Positions 1 through 8,375 of a stretch of 64,000 nucleotides of DNA are shown in pieces. The position numbers and the translations under genes are program-made. The DNA is from Ilyobacter_A sp963675185 (GTDB lineage: Bacteria > Fusobacteriota > Fusobacteriia > Fusobacteriales > Fusobacteriaceae): NCBI GenBank assembly GCA_963675185.2, contig CAXXOH010000003.1, positions 124,001 to 188,000 on the forward strand, written 5' to 3'. Below the pieces are notes generated by a model. The model ran no database searches, was not told where the DNA came from, and saw only the letters and a list, made by a program, of their open reading frames with translations. Positions within the stretch are counted from its first letter, which is position 1. Each line of letters begins with the position of its first letter.

Positions 1-1
1 C

Positions 2-565
2 AACAACATTGCCGATTCACAGTGGCTGTTCCGTCTGGGTTTTGTCAGCGACTTAATCGCATTTATGAGTGACCTGGCGGTGGCCGTACTTTTTTACGTA
101 TTGCTCAAGCCGGTTAGCAAAACTCTCTCTCTGGTCGCTGCATCTTTTAGGCTGGTGGCTCATCCAGCGATTGCTAGCATCAACTTGCTCAACCATTATG
201 CCGCCCTGCTTCTTTTAAGCGGTGCTGACTACTTAAAAGTATTTGAGACAGACCAGCTGCACGCCCTGGTGCTGCTGTTTCTCAATGCTCATAAATACGG
301 ATATCTTATTGTCGGGGCTTTTTTCGGCATCCACTGTTTTCTTCTTGGATACCTAATTTTCAAGTCTGACCTTTTCCCAAGCATTTTGGGAATATTGTTG
401 GTGTTTGCCTCTTTAGGATATCTGACGGAAAGTTTTGAGAATTTTCTTTTCCCGAGTTACGAGGGGTTATTTGCCTGGATTGTTGCCATACCGGCGATTA
501 TTGCGGAACTGTCCCTCTGCTTGTGGCTCTTGTTGAAGGGTGTAAAAACACAAGTGATGCTTTAG
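2..565 (+). CDS. DUF4386-type membrane protein, 5' end missing
   Basis: Reading frame is open from base 2, so the gene begins upstream of the window; the Met at 65 is internal. The first residues seen (NNIADSQWLFRLGFVSDLI) and the following hydrophobic stretches match the DUF4386 family of integral membrane proteins, whose function is unknown. At least four membrane segments are visible in the 187 residues present. Family proteins are about 230 residues, so roughly the N-terminal fifth is missing. A strong bidirectional hairpin terminator follows the stop codon. Family assignment is from motif resemblance only. Confidence 0.7.
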   Translation, partial: NNIADSQWLFRLGFVSDLIAFMSDLAVAVLFYVLLKPVSKTLSLVAASFRLVAHPAIASINLLNHYAALLLLSGADYLKVFETDQLHALVLLFLNAHKYGYLIVGAFFGIHCFLLGYLIFKSDLFPSILGILLVFASLGYLTESFENFLFPSYEGLFAWIVAIPAIIAELSLCLWLLLKGVKTQVML

Positions 566-598
566 CTGCACGGCAATGCTTTTTCATGTTCAAATTTT

Positions 599-639
599 GA
601 TGCCGTTTTACAGAGACAATGCCTCTGTAAAACGGCATC
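599..639. terminator. bidirectional intrinsic terminator
   Basis: A perfect 17-bp inverted repeat (599-615 with 623-639, 7-base loop) lies between the convergent DUF4386 and fbp genes. The stem ends in A/T-rich arms, so it can end transcripts from either side. Confidence 0.8.
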
Positions 640-664
640 ATGTTTAATTCAAATTATTCTACTG

Positions 665-1768
665 TTATTCTTCTAATTTCTTCCATCTGTCTTTTAATTT
701 TTCCATGATTGCCGGGAGAGTTGTGTACTCCATCTCGTCCATAGGCAAACGATGTGGCTCAAATGGACCATGGCGCCTCAGTTGGTTGGCCATGGTATTG
801 CACATTTGTCTGGATTCGTCAAAAGCGGGATCATCAAACATATCACGCGGACCGACTAAGTGACCATTAGAAATCTGGAAGCCCAGGGCGATCACCCGTG
901 GAGGACCGTCAAATCTGCTTGGTGTTGCTTTTTCAACTGGTACTGGCATAAGTGGTCCATGATGTGATCCACGCATCCATCCTTCAACAATGTGTGGCAT
1001 TGTATAAGGCTCCAGCACTTCCCCTACTGCAGGGAAATTTTTCTGGCATCTAACAATACATACCGGATCGTCTTTTCCTACATATTTGCCGGCAATAAGA
1101 GATAGTCTCTGGGTAGATGTTACTGCAGCAATTTCCCCATTTTTTCCAAAAACACTTTTTATCATATAACGTCCCGGCGCACCAATAAATACAAGCAAAT
1201 CATAAATCTCTTCAGGTGCATGGAAAAATATGCCTTTCTTTTCTTTTACATCTTGAACCTCAAACTGAAAACCGTCATGCATTCCTGGGGCAATAACCAG
1301 ACCAATTGTATTAAAAGGATCTGCAAAGGTCTTGTAAAGAGGCAAGTTCCAGGCGCCAGAAGAGGTTTTGTCAGCCATAAAAATGATCACCGGTTCTGAT
1401 TCTCTCTCTTCAAACTCCATCTCGGCAACTCCTGGCCCCATTCCTTTGACATTACCTGAAAAGGAGTCTGATAGAAGATCTTGGCCGGCTCCATAAAGCT
1501 TGAGTTCTCGGGCAACATCCGTACACGCTTCAAAGATATCCCACGACATATGATGAATATCCGTATTATCAACCCCTTTTAGATGTGTCATGATTAACTC
1601 CAGATCATCTCCACAGGAAGTAACATGAAAATCAATAATTAATCCATCCTTTTTCGCCACTTCCAAAAGCTCCTTTGCTTTTGCAATTAAATCAGGGTGC
1701 ATGGCAGAGTGGCCCACATAACCGCCTACATCTGCCTTAATTACGCTTAATGTAATTTTCTTCCCCAT
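665..1768 (-). CDS. fbp: fructose-1,6-bisphosphate aldolase/phosphatase (class V FBPase)
   Basis: This is a bifunctional gluconeogenic enzyme that condenses triose phosphates to fructose-1,6-bisphosphate and dephosphorylates it to fructose-6-phosphate in the cytosol. The N-terminal SVIKADVGGYVGH metal-binding segment, the SCGDDLELI motif and the PHIVEGWMRGSHHGPLMPV segment are hallmarks of the archaeal-type family, which also occurs in deep-branching and anaerobic bacteria. At about 367 residues it is full length. I prefer the second of two close ATGs (1768) because the AAGGAG site is then correctly spaced; the ATG at 1774 lies almost on top of it. It is a single-gene unit ending at a shared terminator. 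Confidence 0.93.
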   Translation of the reverse strand: MGKKITLSVIKADVGGYVGHSAMHPDLIAKAKELLEVAKKDGLIIDFHVTSCGDDLELIMTHLKGVDNTDIHHMSWDIFEACTDVARELKLYGAGQDLLSDSFSGNVKGMGPGVAEMEFEERESEPVIIFMADKTSSGAWNLPLYKTFADPFNTIGLVIAPGMHDGFQFEVQDVKEKKGIFFHAPEEIYDLLVFIGAPGRYMIKSVFGKNGEIAAVTSTQRLSLIAGKYVGKDDPVCIVRCQKNFPAVGEVLEPYTMPHIVEGWMRGSHHGPLMPVPVEKATPSRFDGPPRVIALGFQISNGHLVGPRDMFDDPAFDESRQMCNTMANQLRRHGPFEPHRLPMDEMEYTTLPAIMEKLKDRWKKLEE

Positions 1769-2127
1769 ACCCATCCTCTCCTTTATCGATTATTTATGTC
1801 CTAGCATATATAACTATACTGCCTTAATTCTTTGAAGAAATACACCAATAAGTATGCTCGATTATATAATCGTAGCATAGATAAAAAATCAAAGAAATCA
1901 TATCCCTGTACAATATATAATTTAGTGTAAATTCAATTTTATCCTTTTAGTTATTTTTACAAAAATTATGTTATAGCATAGATCGTATATTTTTTGAAAG
2001 TTCTCATGCTCTATTTGAAAAAAGGAAAAGTCTATAAATTTTATATAAACTAATGAATAAACGCAACTGAAATCTGGGATTCAAATTCTAAAAATAGACG
2101 AATCAAAGTAATCTTGGAGGAATACTT
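1769..2127. other. intergenic region, AT-rich
   Basis: No gene is visible in this roughly 360-base gap between the divergent fbp gene and the broken oxidoreductase fragment. It presumably holds promoters for both directions. It contains one copy of a 39-base motif that recurs at 5401. Confidence 0.5.
2017..2055 (+). repeat. 39-bp AT-rich motif, copy 1
   Basis: The stretch starting GAAAAAAGGAAAAGTCTATA matches the copy at 5401-5439 at about 36 of 39 positions, in the same orientation. Both copies lie in the leader upstream of a plus-strand gene (72 bp and 121 bp before the start codons). It could be a shared promoter or regulator site; no standard -35/-10 spacing is clear. Confidence 0.4.
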
Positions 2128-2487
2128 ATGAAAGCAATTGTATACACAAAATATGGGTCGCCCGATGTTCTTCAGATGAAGTATGTAGAAAAGCCTGCTC
2201 CCAAGGACAATGAGATGTTGATAAAAGTATACGCGACAACAGTCACTGCCGGCTCTTTCGGTTTTGTTATCGGTATGATCTTGGTCGAATACCATAATAA
2301 CTGGGTTAAAAACTGGAGCGTACTTATTACGATTATTAGTTGAACACTTCTTATAGGCGGATTAACTATAGTTATCTTTCCAAAATCTCTTTTTTATTTC
2401 ATCAGCTACTACAAATCTTCTACTGTTTGGGGAATCCTCATGATCTGCTTTGGGATGCTCTTCGGATATTTTGGCTTTTTTAAATAA
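2128..2487 (+). pseudogene. chimeric remnant: zinc-type alcohol dehydrogenase N-terminus fused to a membrane-protein C-terminus
   Basis: The first 42 codons (MKAIVYTKYGSPDVLQMKYV onward) are the conserved start of NAD(P)-dependent alcohol dehydrogenase/quinone oxidoreductase proteins, with a good ribosome site (TTGGAGG). After TVTAG at about 2253 the frame passes directly into an unrelated hydrophobic sequence (FGFVIGMILVEYHNNW, then FPKSLFYFISYYKSS) that looks like the end of a small integral membrane protein. A TGA at 2341-2343, where Trp would be likely, interrupts that tail, and the same frame continues to TAA at 2485. The fusion looks like a deletion joining two genes. No function is expected. 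Confidence 0.75.
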
Positions 2488-2504
2488 CTCTATTGGAGGG
2501 TATC

Positions 2505-2627
2505 ATGAGATTTATAGGAATTGATCTTGCATGGACATATAAAAATGAAACCGGAATTTGTGTAATGAATGAGGCCGGCGAGATAGAGTATCTGGATTCA
2601 GCAATATTCAGTGATGAGGAGATAGTT
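2505..2627 (+). pseudogene. DUF429-family protein, N-terminal fragment
   Basis: The fragment starts at ATG 2505 behind a TTGGAGGG ribosome site. Its first 41 residues (MRFIGIDLAWTYKNETGICV, then NEAGEIEYLDSAIFSDEEIV) are the start of a DUF429 protein, a family with an RNase H-like GIDLAW strand. At about 2627 the coding sequence breaks off and joins a membrane ferredoxin-like sequence. More than 80% of the DUF429 protein is missing. Confidence 0.7.
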
Positions 2628-3232
2628 AGCGGCAGCTTTATAGTTTTCAGCTCTATGTTTATAATCAGGGAGGGCGTTCTGTGGCTGGATATGCCCTGCA
2701 GGCGGCGAGCAAGAGTTGTGTACCAGAATCAGGGATAAAAAGTTTAAAGTGGGAAAGCTGGACTGGATAAGTATTTCATTTGGATACCTTGGCTTACAGT
2801 CATCACACTCACCTTTTACAAGGCTGGGCGAGTAGAGTCCATCAACTCCCTCCATCAGACCTATTACGGGATTTCCATCCACAACATTCAGTCGCTTGTC
2901 CTCTTCATAATTATATTGGTTTTAATCGCACTGCTGGCTTTGGTTCTGGGCCGAAGAGGATTTTGCCATGCATGCTGGATGGCTCCATTTATGGTTCTAG
3001 GTAGGAAATTACGAAACATCATGAGGCTTCCTGCTCTTAACCTGAAGTCTGAAAAAGAAAAATGTATTGACTGCAAGACGTGCTCAAAGGAGTGCCCTAT
3101 GAGTCTCGATGTTCATAAAATGGTTAAAAGCAATTATATATGGAAAATAGCGAATGTATTCTCTGCGGCAACTGTGTTGATGTTTGCCCTAAAAATATTA
3201 TAGGCTACTCTTTCAACAAGTCAAATTTATAA
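2628..3232 (+). pseudogene. NapH/YccM-like 4Fe-4S membrane protein, frameshifted and 5'-truncated
   Basis: Spliced across frames, the sequence reads GSFIVFSSMFI, GRAFCGWICPAGGEQELCTR, DKKFKVGKLDW, KYFIWIPWLTVITLTFYKAG, a further membrane segment, GRRGFCHACWMAPFM, CIDCKTCSKECPMSLDV and finally ECILCGNCVDVCPKNIIGYS. This is the layout of NapH-type membrane proteins: Cys-Pro motifs plus two C-terminal 4Fe-4S clusters feeding electrons through the membrane. At least three frameshifts are visible (about 2663, 2768 and 3140), and the N-terminus has been replaced by the DUF429 fragment. A second decayed relative lies at 62145-62717. Confidence 0.8.
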
Positions 3233-3424
3233 TTATAGGCAGAAATCATCACACATAAAATTTAAAAGTATAATATAACTAATGCAAGTCATTATTATGA
3301 AAACTTTTAATTTAGCTAAAGCTAATTTTGAGCTAACATTTATATCGATGATTATAAACGAGTAGAGAAATTAAAAAAATATTATTTTAGGCAATCATAT
3401 GAATAGGTGAATCTGGTGATCAAT

Positions 3425-3904
3425 ATGACTGAAAAGGAATTTTTAAAACTTGTCGACAGAAATAAATACCAAGTTTTTATATTAAGCTCGCGTGTCCCGT
3501 TCCCATTAAACTTCGCCGTGCACACCTGGTTTGTGATTAATTTGAAAGGGAAAATCCACCGGTGGGAATTCGGGTATTTCAAGGGAAGTCCATATGAAAA
3601 CGGAATAGGGGTTCTAAAGGATTTTTTTTACCCAACTACAGGGATGAACGTTTATTTTTGGAAAGCAGAACCAAGATTTAATTCAAAGCTGATTTCCTTT
3701 ATTGAAGGGGACGACAATTCAATCGCCAGGGACTTAGCTTTATTTATAGAAAAAAAATCATATTCATACCCACTGAAAAATACCTATCTGTTCAGGGGTC
3801 CAAATTCCAATTCTTATATGCAGTGGGTGCTGGACGAATTTCCAAATTCAAATTTAAAGTTGCCCTTCAATGCTTTTGGTAAGGGATATAGAATTAAAGA
3901 TTAG
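3425..3904 (+). CDS. DUF3750-like protein
   Basis: This 160-residue protein has a VHTWFVINLKGKIHRWEF segment and a late GPNSNSYMQWVL motif followed by LPFNAFGKGY, the pattern of the DUF3750 family. There is no obvious signal peptide or membrane span. I prefer ATG 3425, which has GGTGAT five bases upstream; a GTG at 3407 is in frame but lacks a ribosome site. It is shorter than the 200-250 residues common in the family. The next gene follows after 18 bp, so the two are probably co-transcribed. Function unknown. Confidence 0.6.
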   Translation: MTEKEFLKLVDRNKYQVFILSSRVPFPLNFAVHTWFVINLKGKIHRWEFGYFKGSPYENGIGVLKDFFYPTTGMNVYFWKAEPRFNSKLISFIEGDDNSIARDLALFIEKKSYSYPLKNTYLFRGPNSNSYMQWVLDEFPNSNLKLPFNAFGKGYRIKD

Positions 3905-3922
3905 TTAGGGGAGGGGAAAGAT

Positions 3923-4297
3923 TTGATTAAGTGTGATAAGACCAATTCTTCACATTTAATGTTTTTAGCTTTAGCATTTAATGAGAAGATAAATCAACGA
4001 GATTTAGAAGGACTATCTGATTTAATGACTGACGATCATACTTTTATCGACAGTGCCGGGAAGATAAGTACAGGAAAAGCTGAAATGACTAAAGGATGGC
4101 GAATTTTTTTTGATTCCTACCCTGATTACCAGAATATATTTACCAGCATTTCCGTTAATGATAGTATCGTTATTATGCACGGCTACTCTACGTGTTCTAA
4201 TGAACCTAAGCTCAATGTCCCTAGTATTTGGACCGCTAAAATAAAGGATGAAAAAATTTTTGAATGGAGAGTTTACTGGATCGACTCTAATAGATAG
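3923..4297 (+). CDS. NTF2-like/SnoaL-like small protein
   Basis: This 124-residue cytosolic protein has the SnoaL/NTF2-like profile: an N-terminal helix (FNEKINQRDLEGLSDLMTDD), then HTFIDSAGK, a GWRIFFDSYPDYQNIF segment and late beta strands ending in FEWRVYWID. Such cone-shaped folds bind small hydrophobic ligands or act as isomerases/hydrolases; the substrate cannot be told here. The start is TTG at 3923 behind AGGGGAGGGG. It is followed by a strong terminator. Confidence 0.7.
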   Translation: MIKCDKTNSSHLMFLALAFNEKINQRDLEGLSDLMTDDHTFIDSAGKISTGKAEMTKGWRIFFDSYPDYQNIFTSISVNDSIVIMHGYSTCSNEPKLNVPSIWTAKIKDEKIFEWRVYWIDSNR

Positions 4298-4337
4298 CGT
4301 TTCTCCCATTGTAAAAAGATAGATTCAATGAATTATG

Positions 4338-4375
4338 AAGCATAAAAAAACGGCATATGCCGTTTTTTTATGCTT
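4338..4375. terminator. bidirectional intrinsic terminator
   Basis: A perfect 19-bp palindrome (centre CATATG) carries A7 on the left and T7 on the right, between convergent genes. It can serve both strands. Confidence 0.85.
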
Positions 4376-4382
4376 TAAGGGT

Positions 4383-5177
4383 TTAGTTTTCACCCCTCAT
4401 CTGAGCTAATATCTGCTCCAGTGCCTCTTGGTTCGGAGCTACAAAAGGAGCCGAACTAGGGACCTTCGCAAGCAGCTCCAAAAGCTGCTTGTTCTTTCCT
4501 TGTACAGGCGGCAAGTGTGACGAGAGGATTATTTTTGGGTCCATTTTTCGAATACTGTCCAGAGCTTGGCTGAGTGCTTCGGGCTTATTCATATAAATCC
4601 ATGGGTTGTCTGCACCTGCCCAGCTAATCATGCCTTGAGACAATTCTTCATCTTTAAGCTCCTCGACATTCTGCACAGGTGACGGAACAATGGCACCAAA
4701 GCAATCGGCAGAGAAAAAGGCTTTCGATTTGTCATCATATATGCCTATAGTCGTCGGGTTGTCAAATAAGGGGGGTCTAACGGCGGTCAGCTTACGGTCA
4801 CCAACATCAATACTTTCTCCTGGATTTAGCCAGTACACCCGATCCATCGGTACCGGCCAAGCTGTACTCATCCTAAGTACCGCCAATGAGTTCGCCACAA
4901 GCCTTGCGTTAGGTGCTGCTTCAAAAACCTCTTTAAGGCTGCCGGTGTGATCCGCATCGTCGTGGGTTATCCACACCCACTTCAAATCTTTAGGATCGAT
5001 GAGCGACTTCAGAGCCTCCATAAACTCCCTGCTTTCAATACCCATTCCAGTATCTACCAAGACCGGCTCTTTAGCCTTGATGATAAAGGCATTAACTGCA
5101 AGAAATCCTGTGTTTGGTATGGGGAAATACGAAGAGATGATCTCTATATCCGGCATCACTTGATATGCTTTTGCCAT
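4383..5177 (-). CDS. MBL-fold metallo-hydrolase
   Basis: This 264-residue cytosolic protein of the metallo-beta-lactamase superfamily has the metal motif HDDADH (THDDADHTG), an upstream LVDTGMG strand, DCFGAIVPS (bridging Asp) and a late SSHLPPV His. The N-terminal part resembles the oxygen-binding di-iron MBL domain of flavodiiron-like proteins, but no flavodoxin domain is attached. The substrate is unknown. ATG 5177 has GGAGGAATTC upstream. It is probably a single-gene unit. Confidence 0.85.
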   Translation of the reverse strand: MAKAYQVMPDIEIISSYFPIPNTGFLAVNAFIIKAKEPVLVDTGMGIESREFMEALKSLIDPKDLKWVWITHDDADHTGSLKEVFEAAPNARLVANSLAVLRMSTAWPVPMDRVYWLNPGESIDVGDRKLTAVRPPLFDNPTTIGIYDDKSKAFFSADCFGAIVPSPVQNVEELKDEELSQGMISWAGADNPWIYMNKPEALSQALDSIRKMDPKIILSSHLPPVQGKNKQLLELLAKVPSSAPFVAPNQEALEQILAQMRGEN

Positions 5178-5560
5178 TGGGAATTCCTCCTTTTTTCAAT
5201 TCAGATTTCTCTGGTATTATGATAACCTTCTACACTTTGTTATTAGGATTCACCTACACCCATTACATAAAAAAATAAAATGACTGTTAAATATCACCAG
5301 TTTTTTATTTATCAAACTCCACTGAAAAAACAAAAGTTTATATTTATACTATACGGCATCAGTTATCTTTAGCCTTTGATTTTGTTTGCCCTTTTAAGCT
5401 GAAAAAAGGAAAATTCTATAAATATTATATAATCTAATGGGAAATCACATATGAAATTTAACAGTTTTTATATTAATGATCCCTTGAAAAATCAAACGTA
5501 TGAAGGGTAGATCAAAAAAAGATGGGGCACCAAAAGTTTACACGAATTGGGGGTAGTAGG
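5178..5560. other. divergent intergenic region
   Basis: No gene is seen in this gap of about 380 bases between two divergent MBL-fold genes. It contains the second copy of the 39-base motif (5401-5439). Confidence 0.4.
5401..5439 (+). repeat. 39-bp AT-rich motif, copy 2
   Basis: Differs from the 2017-2055 copy at about three positions. It lies 121 bp before the start of the downstream MBL-fold gene. Confidence 0.4.
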
Positions 5561-6196
5561 ATGAAAATTACCATTATCTACGATAATGAGGTATGGAAGG
5601 AAGGTCTAAGGGCAGACTGGGGTTTCTCATGTCTCATAGAAGCATCCGGCAAAAAAATACTTTTTGATACTGGTTCAAACGGATTTATACTGCTGGATAA
5701 TATGAGAAATTTGGATATAGACCCTACTGAAATTGATGCTGTCTTTATTTCTCATTTTCACTGGGACCATTTCGGCGGACTCACAGATTTCCTCAGGATA
5801 AATCCTGCGAAAGTTTATATCCCGCTTTCCTGCGATGAACCGCATGGAGCTGGAGAAGTGATTAAAGTAAAGGAACCAGTCAAAATCTGTGAAAATATAT
5901 TTTCAACAGGTAAGCTTGACGATATAGAGCAGTCACTTGTGATTAAAACAGTAGATGGGCTTGTTGTGATAGTTGGTTGCTCGCATCCTGGGGTTAAAAA
6001 CATTTTAAAGGCGGCCTCGAAGCTAGGAAAAGTCTATGCACTTATAGGCGGGCTACACGGGTTCCGAGACTTTGACCTGCTTAAGGATTTAGAGCTTGTG
6101 TGCCCCACTCACTGCACCCAATTCATACTTGAAATAAAATTGCGCTATCCTAATAAATACGTTAGGGGGGGCGCAGGCAAAGTCATAGAGATATAG
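5561..6196 (+). CDS. MBL-fold hydrolase, dihydropterin/RFA-P-synthase-like subgroup
   Basis: This 211-residue protein has the classic HxHxDH metal motif (SHFHWDHFGG), an ILFDTGSNG strand, VGCSHPG and IGGLHGF. The arrangement matches the subgroup annotated as 7,8-dihydropterin-6-yl-methyl-aminobenzene 5'-phosphate synthase-like, widespread in anaerobes; in bacteria the true substrate is unknown. I chose ATG 5561 because GGGGGTAGTAGG precedes it; an ATG at 5522 is in frame without a clear site. All metal ligands appear present. Confidence 0.85.
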   Translation: MKITIIYDNEVWKEGLRADWGFSCLIEASGKKILFDTGSNGFILLDNMRNLDIDPTEIDAVFISHFHWDHFGGLTDFLRINPAKVYIPLSCDEPHGAGEVIKVKEPVKICENIFSTGKLDDIEQSLVIKTVDGLVVIVGCSHPGVKNILKAASKLGKVYALIGGLHGFRDFDLLKDLELVCPTHCTQFILEIKLRYPNKYVRGGAGKVIEI

Positions 6197-6742
6197 TCTG
6201 TACCCTTGTGTAAAATTCTTAGGAGCGCAACTAGCTAAAAACTTACCACTTGTTTTAAGTCTTGCTTAACCACGGCTATTACACACACTCTTTTGTGTTC
6301 GGGGCTTGTTTCATTTAATACTCCTTGAAAAAAGGCTATCTTTATAAAGAATTAGATAGATTTTATAGTTTTTTGTTCAAGTCGTAAAGGTGCAAAAGCA
6401 GGCGATACCTATTTCATGGGGTATAAAACTAAAAAAGGCACGTATGCGGTCGTTGCATAAATTTACGTATGAAAGTTTTATATTTACATATACCTTTAAA
6501 ATGTAGATTGCTGACCACAAATAGAGGTGCATGAAATAATATAGCGAACAATTCTATATAAATAAAAATACTTTTTTAGAACTCTTAATCCCATTATTTC
6601 TTAGAAAAATAGTAAGGCAGGTTAAAACATATCTTAAAACATTCAAAAAATTGGTTGAACAAAAAGGGACTAATTTTGATGGACAGCTTGAATGCAATAC
6701 TTAGCAGTTGATATTTGGATCAATTTGTAACAGGGGGCCGTT
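6197..6742. other. 546-base non-coding region with a possible short gene remnant
   Basis: No intact gene is seen. At 6377-6460 a 27-codon stretch with coding flavour (SSRKGAKAGDTYFMGYKTKK then GTYAVVA and a stop) lacks a start and may be a relic. The region directly precedes the deoxyhypusine-synthase-like operon and must contain its promoter. I tried to fit known riboswitch consensus sequences and none fitted. Confidence 0.4.
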
Positions 6743-7774
6743 ATGGATAAAAAGGATTTGTTGAACAAAGAAATAAGGCACATAGATATAACCAGCTTTG
6801 ATTCAAAACAGATAATAGAAGCCTTTGAGGAGACGGCTTTTCAAGCAAGAAATCTTGCAAGGGCAGCAAAGATATATGATAAAATGCTTTCCGACAAAAG
6901 CTGCGCAGTCATACTCTGTCTGGCCGGATCACTCTTCAGCGCTGGTCTTAAGGATGTAGTCTATGAAATGGTCAAAAACAACATGGTAGATGCAATTGTA
7001 TCAACTGGGGCAATAATTGTAGACCAAGATTTCTTTGAGGCTATGGGATTTAAACATTACAAGGGTACCCCTTTTATAGACAACAAGATGCTCAGAAAAA
7101 TAATGATAGATAGGATATACGACACCTTTATAGATGAAAATGATCTGAGGGAATGTGACATGACAGTTGCAAAAATAGCAGAAAATTTACTGCCACGCCC
7201 TTACTCTTCCAGGGAATTTATAGATGAAATGGGGCGCTTCCTGGTTAAAAACGGAAAGAATCCTAAATCGGTTGTTTTAGAATGTCATAAAAAAGGGGTG
7301 CCTATTTTTGTGCCTGCCTTCTCAGATTGTAGTGCGGGTTTCGGGCTTGCCTACCACCAGTACAATAAGGTTTCTAACCCTAAGCTTACAATAGATAGTA
7401 CAAAGGATTTTCTAGAATTGACCAGAGTTAAGATCAACGCAGAGGATACCGGTCTTATTATGATAGGCGGCGGCGTACCAAAAAACTTTGCACAGGATGT
7501 TACAGTAGCTGCAGATATTCTAGGAGCCGATGTCAGAATGCATAAATACGCCATCCAGATAACCGTAGCCGACGAGAGGGACGGAGGGCTCTCTGGCTCC
7601 ACACTTAAAGAGGCTCATTCCTGGGCCAAGGTAGACACTGACTTTGAACAGATGGTGTACTGCGAAGCCACCATCGCCCTTCCACTGCTTGCGAGCTACG
7701 CATACCACCGGATGAATTGGAAAACCCGAAATTCTAAAAATTACAATAATATCCTAGGGGAGGTGGAAAAATGA
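6743..7774 (+). CDS. deoxyhypusine synthase-family protein (bacterial)
   Basis: This 343-residue NAD-dependent enzyme family transfers the aminobutyl group of spermidine in archaea and eukaryotes. Visible family features are LAGSLFSAG near residue 56, the NAD-binding region (STGAIIVDQD), FSDCSAGFGLAYHQ, IGGGVPKNF, and LSGSTLKEAHSWAK, whose final Lys (about residue 296) aligns with the catalytic lysine of human DHS (SWGK). Bacteria lack eIF5A, so protein hypusination is not the expected role. The stop codon overlaps the start of a pyruvoyl arginine decarboxylase gene (ATGA), implying translational coupling and a shared pathway, most likely agmatine/polyamine metabolism; that role is inferred. 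AGGGGG precedes the ATG. Confidence 0.9.
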   Translation: MDKKDLLNKEIRHIDITSFDSKQIIEAFEETAFQARNLARAAKIYDKMLSDKSCAVILCLAGSLFSAGLKDVVYEMVKNNMVDAIVSTGAIIVDQDFFEAMGFKHYKGTPFIDNKMLRKIMIDRIYDTFIDENDLRECDMTVAKIAENLLPRPYSSREFIDEMGRFLVKNGKNPKSVVLECHKKGVPIFVPAFSDCSAGFGLAYHQYNKVSNPKLTIDSTKDFLELTRVKINAEDTGLIMIGGGVPKNFAQDVTVAADILGADVRMHKYAIQITVADERDGGLSGSTLKEAHSWAKVDTDFEQMVYCEATIALPLLASYAYHRMNWKTRNSKNYNNILGEVEK

Positions 7775-8313
7775 TACCTACAAAGGCGTTTTTTGTAAAA
7801 GGTATAGGCGTACATAAAGATCAGCTGACCTCTTTTGAAACTGCCCTCAGAAAAGCAGAGATAGAAAAATACAATATCGTTAATGTTTCCAGTATCCTGC
7901 CGCCTGGATGTGAGGTAATATCAAAACAAGATGGATTAAAACTTTTAAAGCCTGGCCAGATAATCCACGCCGTTATGGCCAAAAATCAGACCAACGAACC
8001 AAACCGCCTTGTATCTGCTGCGATAGGCCTCGCAGTTCCCAACGATAAAGAGGGATACGGCTACATTTCAGAGCACACCGCCTTTGGTGAGACAGGAAAA
8101 AATTCAGGCGAGTACGCGGAGGACCTGGCTGCCACAATGCTTGCTACCAGGCTAGGGATAGAGTTCGATCCGGAAACCGCTTGGGATGAGAGAAAGCAGA
8201 TTTACAGGGCAAGCGGCAGGATATTTAAAACTACACAGATACACCAATCTGCTGAAGGCAGTAGAGATAACCTTTGGACCACTGTAGTTGCTGCAATAGT
8301 TTTTATAATATAA
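7771..8313 (+). CDS. pyruvoyl-dependent arginine decarboxylase
   Basis: This enzyme decarboxylates arginine to agmatine using a pyruvoyl group made by self-cleavage between two serines. The cleavage motif NVSSILPPGC is at about residues 38-47, followed by Gly-Tyr-Ile-Ser-Glu (YGYISEHTAFGETG) and a C-terminal EFDPETAWDERKQIY segment, all typical of PvlArgDC. At 180 residues it is slightly longer than the usual 155-165, with an additional hydrophobic tail. It overlaps the preceding deoxyhypusine-synthase-like gene by four bases. The enzyme contributes acid consumption or the first step of polyamine synthesis. Confidence 0.93.
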   Translation: MIPTKAFFVKGIGVHKDQLTSFETALRKAEIEKYNIVNVSSILPPGCEVISKQDGLKLLKPGQIIHAVMAKNQTNEPNRLVSAAIGLAVPNDKEGYGYISEHTAFGETGKNSGEYAEDLAATMLATRLGIEFDPETAWDERKQIYRASGRIFKTTQIHQSAEGSRDNLWTTVVAAIVFII

Positions 8314-8375
8314 TTGGGAAAAAAAATATAAACCGTTTAGCAGTAGCAAGAATAGTATGGGCAGGGGGAATTTTA

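Noticed and set aside
6377..6460. Short frame SSRKGAKAGDTYFMGYKTKK as a gene
   Set aside because: No start codon or ribosome site and only 27 codons; kept as a possible relic in the gap description.
6743..7774. Hypusine modification of EF-P by the DHS-like protein
   Set aside because: EF-P in this window has Arg at position 32 with a dedicated EarP, and no eIF5A-like protein is seen.
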